32,135 nucleotides of DNA from Parcubacteria group bacterium CG08_land_8_20_14_0_20_48_21 (GTDB lineage Bacteria; Patescibacteriota; Patescibacteriia; UBA1544), in the NCBI GenBank assembly GCA_002774425.1, contig PEYJ01000030.1, positions 1 to 32,135 on the forward strand. The letters run 5' to 3'. Made by a program: the position numbers and the translations under genes. Numbering within the stretch: position 1 is the stretch's first letter; every line of letters begins with the position of its first letter. Below are positions 8,009 through 15,424 of the stretch, one piece after another. The notes under the pieces are model-generated. The model did no database searches. It was not told the origin of the DNA and saw nothing but the letters and a program-made list of their open reading frames with translations.

Positions 8009-8857
8009 ATGGCAATTCATATTTACAAACCTACCACTCCCGCACGACGCAAGACGAGCGTTGATAAGGCAACGGATACGACGAAAGGTGCAAAACCCCA
8101 TAAACCTCTTTTGGTTGCCCTACCTAAAAAATCGGGAAGAAATAATCAAGGTAAGATAACAATACGGCACCGGGGAGGCGGCGCAAAGCGCAACTACCGC
8201 ATTGTTGACTTTAAGCAGCAGAAGTTTTCTATACCCGGGAAAATCGTTTCGGTGGAGTATGATCCTAACCGCAACGCGCGCATCATGCTGGTGGTGTATC
8301 GGGATGGTGAAAAAGCGTATGCACTCGCGTATGAAGGCGCAAAAGCCGGTGCGCCGGTTCTGTCGGCAAAGGAAAAAATCGCGCCAAAAACCGGTAACCG
8401 CATGCCACTGGCTTTCATTCCGGTTGGCTTGCCGGTCCATAACGTTGAGCTGACCCAAGGGCGCGGCGGAGCCATTGTGCGTTCCGCGGGAACGAGCGCG
8501 CAGCTCATGGGGGTTGAAGGAAAATTTGCGCTGCTGAAACTTCCGTCGGGGGAGGTGCGGCAAGTTTACAAGGAGTGCCTCGCGACCATTGGCGTCGTCA
8601 GCAATCCGGAGTATAAAAATATTCGCTGGGGAAAAGCAGGGCGTACGCGCCTTCGAGGTGTACGGCCTACGGTACGCGGTAAAGCCATGAATCCGGTTGA
8701 TCACCCGCATGGCGGGGGCGAAGGAAGTAATCCCATCGGTCTGAAGGGTCCAAAAACTCCATGGGGCAAATATGCGCTTGGCGTACGTACCCGCAAAAAG
8801 AAGAAGTATTCCCACCGTTATATTTTACAGCGTCGCAAGACGAAGAAGAAGCGATAG
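8009..8857 (+). CDS. rplB: 50S ribosomal protein L2
   Basis: 282 residues, slightly longer than the usual 273-277. L2 is a core 23S rRNA-binding protein needed for subunit association and peptidyl-transferase activity. Diagnostic stretches: RHRGGGAKRNYRIVDFK, RGGAIVRSAGTSAQLMG and the strictly conserved MNPVDHPHGGGEG near the C terminus (including the active-site-near histidine). It ends in a lysine-rich tail (RKTKKKR). It lies 74 bases after rplW, a somewhat long A-rich gap in which I see no structured element. Confidence 0.98.
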   Translation: MAIHIYKPTTPARRKTSVDKATDTTKGAKPHKPLLVALPKKSGRNNQGKITIRHRGGGAKRNYRIVDFKQQKFSIPGKIVSVEYDPNRNARIMLVVYRDGEKAYALAYEGAKAGAPVLSAKEKIAPKTGNRMPLAFIPVGLPVHNVELTQGRGGAIVRSAGTSAQLMGVEGKFALLKLPSGEVRQVYKECLATIGVVSNPEYKNIRWGKAGRTRLRGVRPTVRGKAMNPVDHPHGGGEGSNPIGLKGPKTPWGKYALGVRTRKKKKYSHRYILQRRKTKKKR

Positions 8858-8924
8858 TACACCCTTGCTTCTTTCGCGAAGCTAACTTGAAAGAAAAACA
8901 CTCAACCGATACTCCATACATTAT

Positions 8925-9209
8925 ATGTCACGATCACTCAAAAAAGGTCCTTACATAGACCATAAATTGCAACAAAAAATATTGGAAGTGAAACCAGGAG
9001 ACAAAACGGTGGTGAAGACTTGGGCCCGCGCCGCAACCATTACGCCGGAGATGGTGGGAAAAACATTGGGCGTACATAATGGCAGACAGCATGTAGCCGT
9101 ACTGGTGGTGGAAAATATGGTTGGTCACAAACTTGGGGAATTTGCACCCACGAGGAAATTCATCGGTCATGGAGGTAAAATGGCAAAATCACAAGAATCA
9201 GCGAAATAA
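8925..9209 (+). CDS. rpsS: 30S ribosomal protein S19
   Basis: 94 residues, the family norm. S19 sits in the head of the small subunit with S13. It starts [15 protein letters not shown] and carries [22 protein letters not shown] and [19 protein letters not shown], all typical. The start ATG lies in TTATATG with no SD. Position between rplB and rplV is the standard S10-operon order. Confidence 0.98.
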   Translation: MSRSLKKGPYIDHKLQQKILEVKPGDKTVVKTWARAATITPEMVGKTLGVHNGRQHVAVLVVENMVGHKLGEFAPTRKFIGHGGKMAKSQESAK

Positions 9210-9251
9210 CACTTTATATACCCAATTACTCCTTAAAGATTAAAACGTAGT

Positions 9252-9794
9252 ATGGAGGTTCGCGCAACATTACGCTATCTACGCATGTCACCGAAAAAAG
9301 TTCGGCTCATTGTGGATATGGTGCGGGGTATGGGAGCGGAAGCTGCAGTTACGCAGCTGCAGTTCTCACGAAAAGGAGCAAGTCATCCGTTGGAGAAGTT
9401 GCTGCGCTCGGCGCTTGCAAATGCAAAAAATAATTTCGGCTTTGAAAAAACTGATGACCTTTATATCAAGCATATTGCCGTTGACCAGGGACCGACGCTG
9501 AAGCGGTGGCGCGCGCGTGCCATGGGGAGAGCGGCGACTATACGCAAACGCACCTCGCACATTTCACTGGTATTGGAGGAAGCGCATGGCACCGCGCAGA
9601 TGCGAAAGACGATGCCGGCTCCACAAGACGTCTCCACGCTACCCAAGGATAAAAAAAATTCAAAAACGCACGATGTTGCGCCCGCGCACGGAAATTTTCG
9701 GGAACGTACTGGCACTACTACAGGAAAATCTTCGGTGAAGCCAAAGACAGCGCCTCGGCACACCAGAGCGCACAAAGCGCGTTCATCTACCTAA
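9252..9794 (+). CDS. rplV: 50S ribosomal protein L22 with C-terminal extension
   Basis: 180 residues against about 110 for typical L22. The first 110 or so are the core: LRYLRMSPKKVRLIVDMVRG, SALANAKNNFG, and the tunnel beta-hairpin GPTLKRWRARAMGRAATIRKRTSH. The remaining 65-70 residues (from about DVSTLPKDKKNSK) are low-complexity, basic and Thr/Ser/His-rich, with no recognised domain. L22 lines the exit tunnel and its C terminus lies at the surface, so the tail is likely solvent- or exit-side. Tails on L22 occur in several bacterial lineages; what this one does is unknown. Confidence 0.96.
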   Translation: MEVRATLRYLRMSPKKVRLIVDMVRGMGAEAAVTQLQFSRKGASHPLEKLLRSALANAKNNFGFEKTDDLYIKHIAVDQGPTLKRWRARAMGRAATIRKRTSHISLVLEEAHGTAQMRKTMPAPQDVSTLPKDKKNSKTHDVAPAHGNFRERTGTTTGKSSVKPKTAPRHTRAHKARSST

Positions 9795-9808
9795 TTACGC
9801 ACTTTTGT

Positions 9809-10468
9809 ATGGGGCAAAAAGTTCATCCAATCATATTTCGCATCGGTACGACGAAGGAATGGCCATCGCGATGGTTTGCGGCGCAGGACACCTACCGTGC
9901 GTATTTGCGGCAAGACGTGGGGATTCGCAAGTTTCTCCAGAAAGAACTTGTACGGGCGGGTATCGCGGAGATCGGCATAGAGCGGTCCGCTAAAGAGGTC
10001 AAAATCACCATTAATGCCGCAAAACCCGGAATGATTATCGGCAGATCGGGAGCAGGTATTGAAGATATTAAGAAAAAAATGGAGCAAAAGTTTTTTCGTG
10101 GGTCACGGGTAGGATTGCAGCTGAATGTCAGCGAAATAAAGAATCCCTCGTTGAACGCGCGCGTCGTGGTACAAGATATTATTGCCGAGATTGAGAAGCG
10201 CGTGCCATTTCGGCGCGTGATGAAGCAAGCGGTTGGGCGTGTGGAGCGCGCAGGAGCGGAAGGTGTAAAAATAGTTGTCGCCGGACGCCTCAACGGAGCC
10301 GAAATTGCGCGCACGGAAAAACTGGTTGTAGGCAAAATACCTCTGCATACGCTGCGCGCGGATATTGATTATGCCCGGGGTGTGGCAAAAACCATTTTCG
10401 GCGCCATTGGCGTCAAAGTCTGGATATATAAAGGAGAAGTATTTAGAAAAAAAAAGAAAAACGCATAA
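9809..10468 (+). CDS. rpsC: 30S ribosomal protein S3
   Basis: 219 residues, usual length. S3 forms part of the mRNA entry channel and has helicase activity with S4 and S5. It starts MGQKVHPIIFRIG and has the KH-domain loop GMIIGRSGAGIEDIKKKM, followed by the C-terminal S3 domain (VSEIKNPSLNARVV, AVGRVERAGAEGVKI, RADIDYARG). The ATG at 9809 is preceded by T and begins 14 bases after the rplV stop. Confidence 0.98.
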   Translation: MGQKVHPIIFRIGTTKEWPSRWFAAQDTYRAYLRQDVGIRKFLQKELVRAGIAEIGIERSAKEVKITINAAKPGMIIGRSGAGIEDIKKKMEQKFFRGSRVGLQLNVSEIKNPSLNARVVVQDIIAEIEKRVPFRRVMKQAVGRVERAGAEGVKIVVAGRLNGAEIARTEKLVVGKIPLHTLRADIDYARGVAKTIFGAIGVKVWIYKGEVFRKKKKNA

Positions 10469-10480
10469 AAATCCTCTACT

Positions 10481-10888
10481 ATGCTTGCACCGAAAAAAAT
10501 AAAACATAGAAAATGGCATAAAGGGAGAATCCGTGGATTGGCTACGCGCATGAATGCCGTGAGCTACGGCTCGTACGGACTCAAGGCCACAACCGCTTCC
10601 TGGGTTACCTCTCGGCAGATTGAGGCGGCACGTCGCGTAATGACGCGCTATACGAAACGTACCGGAAAAATTTGGATTCGCATCTTTCCCGATAAGCCGG
10701 TGACGGCGAAGGGCAATGAGATTCCCATGGGAGGCGGAAAAGGAGCGGTTGAGCACTACGTTGCGGTCGTTAAGCCCGGTTGTGTCATGTTTGAAATGGA
10801 GGGTGTTGAGGAAGGTCAGGCGCGTGAAGCGCTGGAACTCGCCGCGTATAAACTTCCGGTTAAGGCAAAATTTGTCATGAAACACTAA
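10481..10888 (+). CDS. rplP: 50S ribosomal protein L16
   Basis: 135 residues, normal. L16 positions A-site tRNA acceptor arms. Characteristic pieces: [68 protein letters not shown] and a C-terminal [16 protein letters not shown]. It lies 12 bases after rpsC and only three bases before rpmC, so these genes are surely co-transcribed. Confidence 0.98.
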   Translation: MLAPKKIKHRKWHKGRIRGLATRMNAVSYGSYGLKATTASWVTSRQIEAARRVMTRYTKRTGKIWIRIFPDKPVTAKGNEIPMGGGKGAVEHYVAVVKPGCVMFEMEGVEEGQAREALELAAYKLPVKAKFVMKH

Positions 10889-10891
10889 GCT

Positions 10892-11098
10892 ATGAAGATG
10901 CAAGAATTAAAAACAAAAACCGTGCAGGAGCAAAGCAAACTGTTGCAAGAAACGCGTGAAGCGGTGCGTAGACTGCGTTTTGAAATTTCCGGACATGCGG
11001 GAAAAAAGAATCTGCGTGCTTTGCGCGATGCCAAAAAATTTATCGCGCAGCTACTTACCTTACAGAATGCGGATAAGCGCGCGAAAGCAAAATCATAG
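10892..11098 (+). CDS. rpmC: 50S ribosomal protein L29
   Basis: 68 residues, usual for this two-helix protein at the exit side of the large subunit. It reads MKMQELKTKTVQEQSKLLQ, then a basic helical hairpin (RRLRFEISGHAGKKNLRALRDAKKFIAQLLT). Sequence identity alone would be modest, but the position between rplP and rpsQ settles it. The ATG sits three bases after the rplP stop with T at -1. Confidence 0.92.
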   Translation: MKMQELKTKTVQEQSKLLQETREAVRRLRFEISGHAGKKNLRALRDAKKFIAQLLTLQNADKRAKAKS

Positions 11099-11138
11099 CG
11101 CATCCTAGAAGCTCCAACCTAATTCTTATAAGCTTTTT

Positions 11139-11408
11139 ATGGCAACAACCACAACAACTACTTCAACCATCACAAAGCCACGTCCCCGCATCTTTACAGG
11201 AACGGTCGTCTCCGATACAATGCGCAAGACGCTTGTCGTGCGCGTGGATAGGGTGATTGTGCATCCGAAATACCAGAAGCGTTATACGAGTTCAAAAAAA
11301 TACAAGGTGCATGATGAACATGAGTCGCATAAGGTAGGTGAGGTCGTGCGCTTTCAGGAATGTCGGCCTTTGAGCCGAGATAAACGTTGGCGGGTGATCG
11401 CCTCATAA
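11139..11408 (+). CDS. rpsQ: 30S ribosomal protein S17
   Basis: 89 residues. S17 is a primary 16S rRNA-binding protein of the OB fold. The core RIFTGTVVSDTMRKTLVVRVDR, HPKYQKRYTSSKKYKVHDE and VRFQECRPLSRDKRW is typical. The start is followed by a threonine run (ATTTTTTSTITK), an unusual low-complexity N-terminal tail of about 12 residues. It lies 40 bases after rpmC; ATG preceded by T. Confidence 0.97.
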   Translation: MATTTTTTSTITKPRPRIFTGTVVSDTMRKTLVVRVDRVIVHPKYQKRYTSSKKYKVHDEHESHKVGEVVRFQECRPLSRDKRWRVIAS

Positions 11409-11423
11409 CCGTCGTACCGTACT

Positions 11424-11795
11424 ATGATTCAAGAACGAGCCATTTTAGTATCAGCGGACAATAGCGGAGCAAAAAAACTTCGTTGTATTCGCGTGCTTGG
11501 CGGAGGAAGGAAACGCTACACGCGCCTGGGAGAGATGCTGACGGCTACGGTACGCGAAGCGCAGCCTCACTCAAGCGTCAAGAAAGGTGAAGTGGTACAT
11601 GCGGTTCTGGTGCGCGCGCGCAAAGAAACACGGCGTCCGGACGGCTCGTATATTCGTTTTTCTGAAAATGCGGTTGTGATCGTAGATCCGAAAACCAAGG
11701 AACCGAAAGCGACGCGCATATTTGGTCCGATTGCCCGCGAGTTGCGCGCAGCGGGGTATATGAAAATTATTTCATTGGCTCCGGAAGTACTGTAA
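11424..11795 (+). CDS. rplN: 50S ribosomal protein L14
   Basis: 123 residues, normal. L14 lies on the subunit interface and binds silencing factor RsfS in other bacteria. Signature stretches: [64 protein letters not shown] and [11 protein letters not shown]. The start context is ACTATG, 15 bases after rpsQ. Confidence 0.98.
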   Translation: MIQERAILVSADNSGAKKLRCIRVLGGGRKRYTRLGEMLTATVREAQPHSSVKKGEVVHAVLVRARKETRRPDGSYIRFSENAVVIVDPKTKEPKATRIFGPIARELRAAGYMKIISLAPEVL

Positions 11796-11805
11796 CGCAT
11801 AAGCT

Positions 11806-12120
11806 ATGTTCAAGATTAAAAAAGGAGATATGGTGCGCATACGGCGCGGGAAAGACAAGGGAAAAACGGGAAAGGTCATTAAAGTCTTTCCGGAGAAGCT
11901 TGCCGTTGTCGTGGAAGGGCTGCAGATGCAGATCAAGCATGTGCGCAAGCGCAAAGAAGGCGAAAAGGGGCAGAAAATTCCCTATCCTATGCCAATCCCT
12001 TTCGCGGCTGTGAGCATCGTGTGCAGCCAGTGTCAACAACCGTCACGCATTGGCATCAAAGTGCTTGAGGACGGTAAAAAGCTGCGCACGTGCACAAAAT
12101 GTAAAGCGGAATTTAAATAA
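11806..12120 (+). CDS. rplX: 50S ribosomal protein L24 (zinc-ribbon form)
   Basis: 104 residues. L24 initiates 50S assembly. The KOW motif is at the N terminus (KGDMVRIRRGKDKGKTGKVIKVFPE), followed by the VEGLQMQIKHVRK segment. Four cysteines in two CxxC pairs (about residues 73/76 and 96/99) in the C-terminal part suggest a structural zinc site, as in many bacterial L24 proteins. It starts ten bases after rplN and ends four bases before rplE. Confidence 0.97.
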   Translation: MFKIKKGDMVRIRRGKDKGKTGKVIKVFPEKLAVVVEGLQMQIKHVRKRKEGEKGQKIPYPMPIPFAAVSIVCSQCQQPSRIGIKVLEDGKKLRTCTKCKAEFK

Positions 12121-12123
12121 CCT

Positions 12124-12672
12124 ATGCAGCATCAATCCATACAGCAGCGTTATGAAAAAGTGGCCGTGCCGAAACTCATGGAGATGTTTGGTTATGCCAA
12201 TACCCTGGCGGTTCCCCGCATGACTAAGATCGTGCTGAACGTGGGAACGGGAAAGCATGTCAAAGACAAGGCGTTTACCGAACATGCTGAAAAAATACTC
12301 ACGGCGATTACCGGACAGAAGCCGCTTACCACATTTGCGAAAAAAGCTATTGCAAACTTTAAGATACGCGCCGGACAGCCGGTTGGGCTTAAGGTAACAC
12401 TTCGAGGAAAGCGCATGGATGATTTTTTGGAGAAGCTCATTAACGTTACACTTCCGCGAATTCGTGATTTTCACGGACTCTCAACAAAAGGTTTTGACAA
12501 AAAAGGAAATTATACCATGGGTTTCAAAGAACATACGGCGTTTCCCGAAATTACATCGGATGATATTGAACGCTTGCACGGACTTGAAGTTACACTGGTG
12601 ATGAACACGCAGCATAAGCAAGAAGGGGAGGTATTGTTGCGCGCGCTCAACTTTCCTTTAAAGGCCACCTAA
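12124..12672 (+). CDS. rplE: 50S ribosomal protein L5
   Basis: 182 residues, normal for L5, part of the central protuberance with 5S rRNA. Typical stretches: MFGYANTLAVPRMTKIVLNVG, ITGQKPLTTFAKKAIANFKIR, GLKVTLRGKRMDDFLEKLI and the GFKEHTAFPEI segment. The start codon is three bases after the rplX stop with T before ATG. Confidence 0.98.
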   Translation: MQHQSIQQRYEKVAVPKLMEMFGYANTLAVPRMTKIVLNVGTGKHVKDKAFTEHAEKILTAITGQKPLTTFAKKAIANFKIRAGQPVGLKVTLRGKRMDDFLEKLINVTLPRIRDFHGLSTKGFDKKGNYTMGFKEHTAFPEITSDDIERLHGLEVTLVMNTQHKQEGEVLLRALNFPLKAT

Positions 12673-12681
12673 TATCTCTCT

Positions 12682-12876
12682 ATGGCAACAGAAGCACACA
12701 AAGTAAAATCGCTGCGGTCGCAGAAAAATCCAAAATACAGCACCCGCAAGCACAATAGATGCTGGCGCTGCGGCAGAAGATCCGGTTATATGCGGCAATT
12801 TGCCGTATGCCGTATTTGCTTCCGAGAACTTGCCAATAAAGGCGAAGTGCCGGGTATAAAAAAAGCAAGCTGGTAA
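12682..12876 (+). CDS. rpsN: 30S ribosomal protein S14, zinc-binding type
   Basis: 64 residues, the short 'type Z' form (about 61) rather than the 101-residue form. It has two zinc knuckles, CWRC (27-30) and CRIC (43-46), with the conserved [17 protein letters not shown] core and the C terminus [12 protein letters not shown]14 acts late in head assembly of the small subunit. It lies nine bases after rplE. Confidence 0.97.
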   Translation: MATEAHKVKSLRSQKNPKYSTRKHNRCWRCGRRSGYMRQFAVCRICFRELANKGEVPGIKKASW

Positions 12877-12890
12877 CGCCGCAAAGATTC

Positions 12891-12911
12891 TATTCTCTAT
12901 TCTCTATTCTC
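12891..12911 (+). repeat. Three tandem TATTCTC heptamers before rpsH
   Basis: TATTCTC occurs three times without interruption, ending four bases before the rpsH ATG. The resulting leader is pyrimidine-rich and without SD. It may be simple slippage, or a U-rich loading site for ribosomes; nothing in the sequence decides. Confidence 0.6.
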
Positions 12912-12915
12912 GCTT

Positions 12916-13305
12916 ATGCATACAGATCCACTCGCAGACATGCTCACCAGAATTCGCAACGCCTCCGCCGTTTATAAAGCCGAGGTGCGGATTCCCTATT
13001 CTAAAATGAAATTACACATTGCGCATATTCTGGAAAAAGAAGGATATGTCGCCGCGGTGCGCGTTGCGGAAAAGCCCGTTAACGATATCATTCTCGCACT
13101 GAAGTATGAAGGGAAAAAACGCGCGATTTCACACATACGGCGTGTGAGTAAACCGGGGAAGCGTTCCTACAGCGGAAAGAGCGACATCCCGAAAGTATTA
13201 AGCGGCTACGGCATTGCCATTATAACTACCTCTAAGGGTGTTATGACGAGTAATGAGGCGCGCAAAAAGGGCGTGGGAGGAGAAATTGTCTGCGAAGTAT
13301 ATTAA
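12916..13305 (+). CDS. rpsH: 30S ribosomal protein S8
   Basis: 129 residues, normal. S8 binds the central 16S domain and represses the spc operon in E. coli. It starts MHTDPLADMLTRIRNA and has the conserved IPYSKMKLHIAHILEKEGY and the C-terminal SGYGIAIITTSKGVMTSNEARKK-GVGGEIVCEVY. The leader contains the TATTCTC triplet repeat. It lies 39 bases after rpsN. Confidence 0.98.
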   Translation: MHTDPLADMLTRIRNASAVYKAEVRIPYSKMKLHIAHILEKEGYVAAVRVAEKPVNDIILALKYEGKKRAISHIRRVSKPGKRSYSGKSDIPKVLSGYGIAIITTSKGVMTSNEARKKGVGGEIVCEVY

Positions 13306-13309
13306 TACT

Positions 13310-13855
13310 ATGTCAAGAATCGGTAAACAACCTATCACACTTCCAACCGGCGTTACCGCGACCATTGCTGATGGCGGGGTTGAAATCAAGGGTCCCAAAG
13401 GCACGCTTCGTGAAAAGCTCCATTCGCATGTGCAAGTCGCGCACATAGACGATGGATTGCGGATTACCGTGGCAAACGTGCACGATGGACGGGATAAGGC
13501 GCTGTGGGGACTGTTTGGCAGCCTACTGCGCAATATGATTGTTGGTGTTATCACCGGCTATCAAAAACAGCTTGAAATAAACGGAGTAGGATACAAGGTC
13601 GCGCTCCAGGGAAAAAATTTGGTGCTGCATGTCGGCTATTCGCATCCGGTAACCTTTCCGCTTCCCGAGGGCATTACCGCAGGTATTGAAAAAAACGTTA
13701 TTACGATTAACGGAATTGATAAGCAACTGGTCGGAGAAACAGCAGCGCGGATTCGCAAAATACGCAAGCCCGAGCCTTATAAAGGCAAAGGCATCAAGTA
13801 TATGGATGAAGTACTGCGCAGAAAAGCCGGAAAAGCGGCAAAGACTGCCAAGTAA
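13310..13855 (+). CDS. rplF: 50S ribosomal protein L6
   Basis: 181 residues from the ATG at 13310; the ORF track starts at 13253 inside rpsH, a shadow extension. L6 is a two-domain protein near the factor-binding site. It begins MSRIGKQPITLPTGV and has the repeat GVGYKVALQGKNLVLHVGYSHPV, GIDKQLVGETAARIRKIRKPEPYKGKGIKY, both standard. The start lies four bases after the rpsH stop with T at -1. Confidence 0.98.
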   Translation: MSRIGKQPITLPTGVTATIADGGVEIKGPKGTLREKLHSHVQVAHIDDGLRITVANVHDGRDKALWGLFGSLLRNMIVGVITGYQKQLEINGVGYKVALQGKNLVLHVGYSHPVTFPLPEGITAGIEKNVITINGIDKQLVGETAARIRKIRKPEPYKGKGIKYMDEVLRRKAGKAAKTAK

Positions 13856-13927
13856 GTGTCAAGAAAATCCCGAAGAAAAAATCCAAATCCATACGCAAAC
13901 ATACACTCATATTCTACAAGCTATTTT

Positions 13928-14278
13928 ATGAAACTCACGAAACATCAGGGAAGAATACGGCGTCATAAGCGCATACGTGCAACCGTACGCGGTACGGCGG
14001 ATCGTCCGAGACTTTGTGTGTTCAGAGGATTGCGCTTTATAGAAGCGCAGATCATTGACGATGCGGCGGGAAAAACATTGTGTGCGGTTAGCAGCACAAC
14101 CTTAACGGGAAAGAAAGGAACCAAAACCGAGCAAAGCGCGCAGGTAGGTAAGCAATTGGGCAAGATTGCGAAAGAAAAAGGGATAGATACGATTGTGTTT
14201 GACCGAGGTGGCTATGCTTATCATGGACGCGTCAAAGCATTAGCCGAAAGTGCGCGGGAAGCCGGATTGCAATTTTAA
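13928..14278 (+). CDS. rplR: 50S ribosomal protein L18
   Basis: 116 residues from ATG 13928; the track's GTG at 13856 would add 24 non-homologous residues and is rejected. L18 binds 5S rRNA in the central protuberance. Typical stretches: RRHKRIRATVRGTADRPRLCVFRG, IEAQIIDD, AQVGKQLGKIAKEKGIDTIVFDRGGYAYHGRVKALAESAREAGLQF. The A/T-rich gap after rplF is 72 bases, with T before the ATG. Confidence 0.97.
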   Translation: MKLTKHQGRIRRHKRIRATVRGTADRPRLCVFRGLRFIEAQIIDDAAGKTLCAVSSTTLTGKKGTKTEQSAQVGKQLGKIAKEKGIDTIVFDRGGYAYHGRVKALAESAREAGLQF

Positions 14279-14298
14279 ATATAGATTTTCATTAATGT

Positions 14299-14898
14299 AT
14301 GGCTGAAGAAAAAAAACAATCACCGGAGCAAGGATCGCCGAAAAGAGAACATCGGCCTGAAAAGCGAGGTATAAGACGGGGGAGAAATCCACGGAAACCT
14401 CGTGAAGACGACGGTCTTGAGCAAAAGATCGTTGATCTTGCGCGCGTGACGCGGGTTATGCAGGGCGGTAAGCGTATGCGTTTTCGTGCTTGCGTGGCTG
14501 TTGGCGATGGTAAGGGCAAGATTGGCATCGGTATGGCCAAAGGAGCCGATATAACTCTAGCTATCCAGAAAGCGGTTACCAAGGCGAAGAAAACTATGGT
14601 GCGTATTCCCCTCAAGAATGAAACCCTGCCGCATGTGCTGGAGGCGCGATTTAAAGCGGCTCACATACTCTTAAAACCGGCGCCAAAGGGAACGGGTGTC
14701 AAAGCCGGAGGCGTCGTGCGCATTCTGTTGGAGCTTGGACATGTTCCGAACGCAAGCGCAAAAATTCTCGGTACGAGTAATAAAGTAACCAATGCGCGCG
14801 CTTTCATGAACAGCCTTGATCAGTTTATGCGCGGTTCACGCGGAGAAAAAACGGCTTCAACCGCAAAAAAAACAGGTACGGCGGCGAGCACAGCCTAG
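14299..14898 (+). CDS. rpsE: 30S ribosomal protein S5
   Basis: 199 residues, longer than the usual 165. S5 supports decoding accuracy and mRNA unwinding at the entry. The core runs from about residue 38: KIVDLARVTRVMQGGKRMRF, VGDGKGKIGIGMAKGADI, PKGTGVKAGGVVRILLELGH, and KILGTSNKVTNARAFMNSL. The first 35 residues are charged (EKKQSPEQGSPKREHRPEKR) and the end is a Thr/Ala/Lys-rich tail. The next gene is rplO with no rpmD between. Confidence 0.98.
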   Translation: MAEEKKQSPEQGSPKREHRPEKRGIRRGRNPRKPREDDGLEQKIVDLARVTRVMQGGKRMRFRACVAVGDGKGKIGIGMAKGADITLAIQKAVTKAKKTMVRIPLKNETLPHVLEARFKAAHILLKPAPKGTGVKAGGVVRILLELGHVPNASAKILGTSNKVTNARAFMNSLDQFMRGSRGEKTASTAKKTGTAASTA

Positions 14899-14919
14899 GC
14901 TAGCAGCATATTCCATTAT

Positions 14920-15357
14920 ATGACACTTCACTTACACCAACTTCCCAAGCTTTCAAGAAAATTCAAAAAGCGGCTCGGACGAGGCAATAGTTCGCATGGT
15001 AATTATAGCGGTCGTGGTATGAAAGGTCAGCGCGCGCGATCAGGCGGCAGATCAGGCTTGCTGTTGAAAGGTTTGAAAGCAAATATACAAAATATACCCA
15101 AAATCAAGGGCTTTACCAGTCTCCAAGAGAAGCCGTGGAGCGTTCGCATTGGGCACCTTGAAGCGTTGGTGCATGATGGCGCGCAGGTTACGCCGAGATT
15201 CCTCAACAAATGCGGACTTACGCAGCATACGCGGCGGGCGGTGAAGCTGGTCGCGGGCGGAACATTTACGAAAAAAATTACCCTTCAAGGCATTGCGGTA
15301 ACGAAAAGCGTGAAAGAACTGATAGAAAAAAACGGAGGAAGCATTGCCAGCAAATAA
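14920..15357 (+). CDS. rplO: 50S ribosomal protein L15
   Basis: 145 residues, normal. L15 is a late 50S assembly protein. Typical: RLGRGNSSHGNYSGRGMKGQRARSGG at the N terminus and KKITLQGIAVTKSVKELIEKNGGSI at the C terminus. It starts 21 bases after rpsE; that gap cannot hold L30 (about 60 residues). Absence of L30 here matches what is known for the CPR. Confidence 0.97.
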   Translation: MTLHLHQLPKLSRKFKKRLGRGNSSHGNYSGRGMKGQRARSGGRSGLLLKGLKANIQNIPKIKGFTSLQEKPWSVRIGHLEALVHDGAQVTPRFLNKCGLTQHTRRAVKLVAGGTFTKKITLQGIAVTKSVKELIEKNGGSIASK

Positions 15358-15364
15358 CCGACAA

Positions 15365-15395
15365 CCTGCAACCCATCGTATTTTTTGGTTGCGGG
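15365..15395 (+). promoter_or_regulatory. Hairpin in the rplO-secY gap
   Basis: CCTGCAACC (15365-15373) pairs with GGTTGCGGG (15387-15395), nine pairs with one G-T, around a 13-base loop that contains six T. It sits eight bases after the rplO stop and 29 before secY. It has no T-run behind it, so it is more likely an mRNA-processing or translation-tuning element than a terminator. Confidence 0.4.
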
Positions 15396-15424
15396 TGGTC
15401 GCGTGAATTGCAAGTTAGTTTAGT

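Noticed and set aside
8120-8815. 231-residue antisense ORF over rplB (and similar long antisense ORFs at 10103-10903 and 27479-28174)
   Set aside because: They lie opposite well-identified genes, have no family likeness and their residue make-up (Arg/His/Phe/Cys-rich) is typical of reverse-frame shadows.
13856-13927. GTG start adding 24 residues to L18
   Set aside because: The extension is A-rich non-coding sequence that happens to be open; L18 families start near MKLTKHQGR, where the ATG has the T context.
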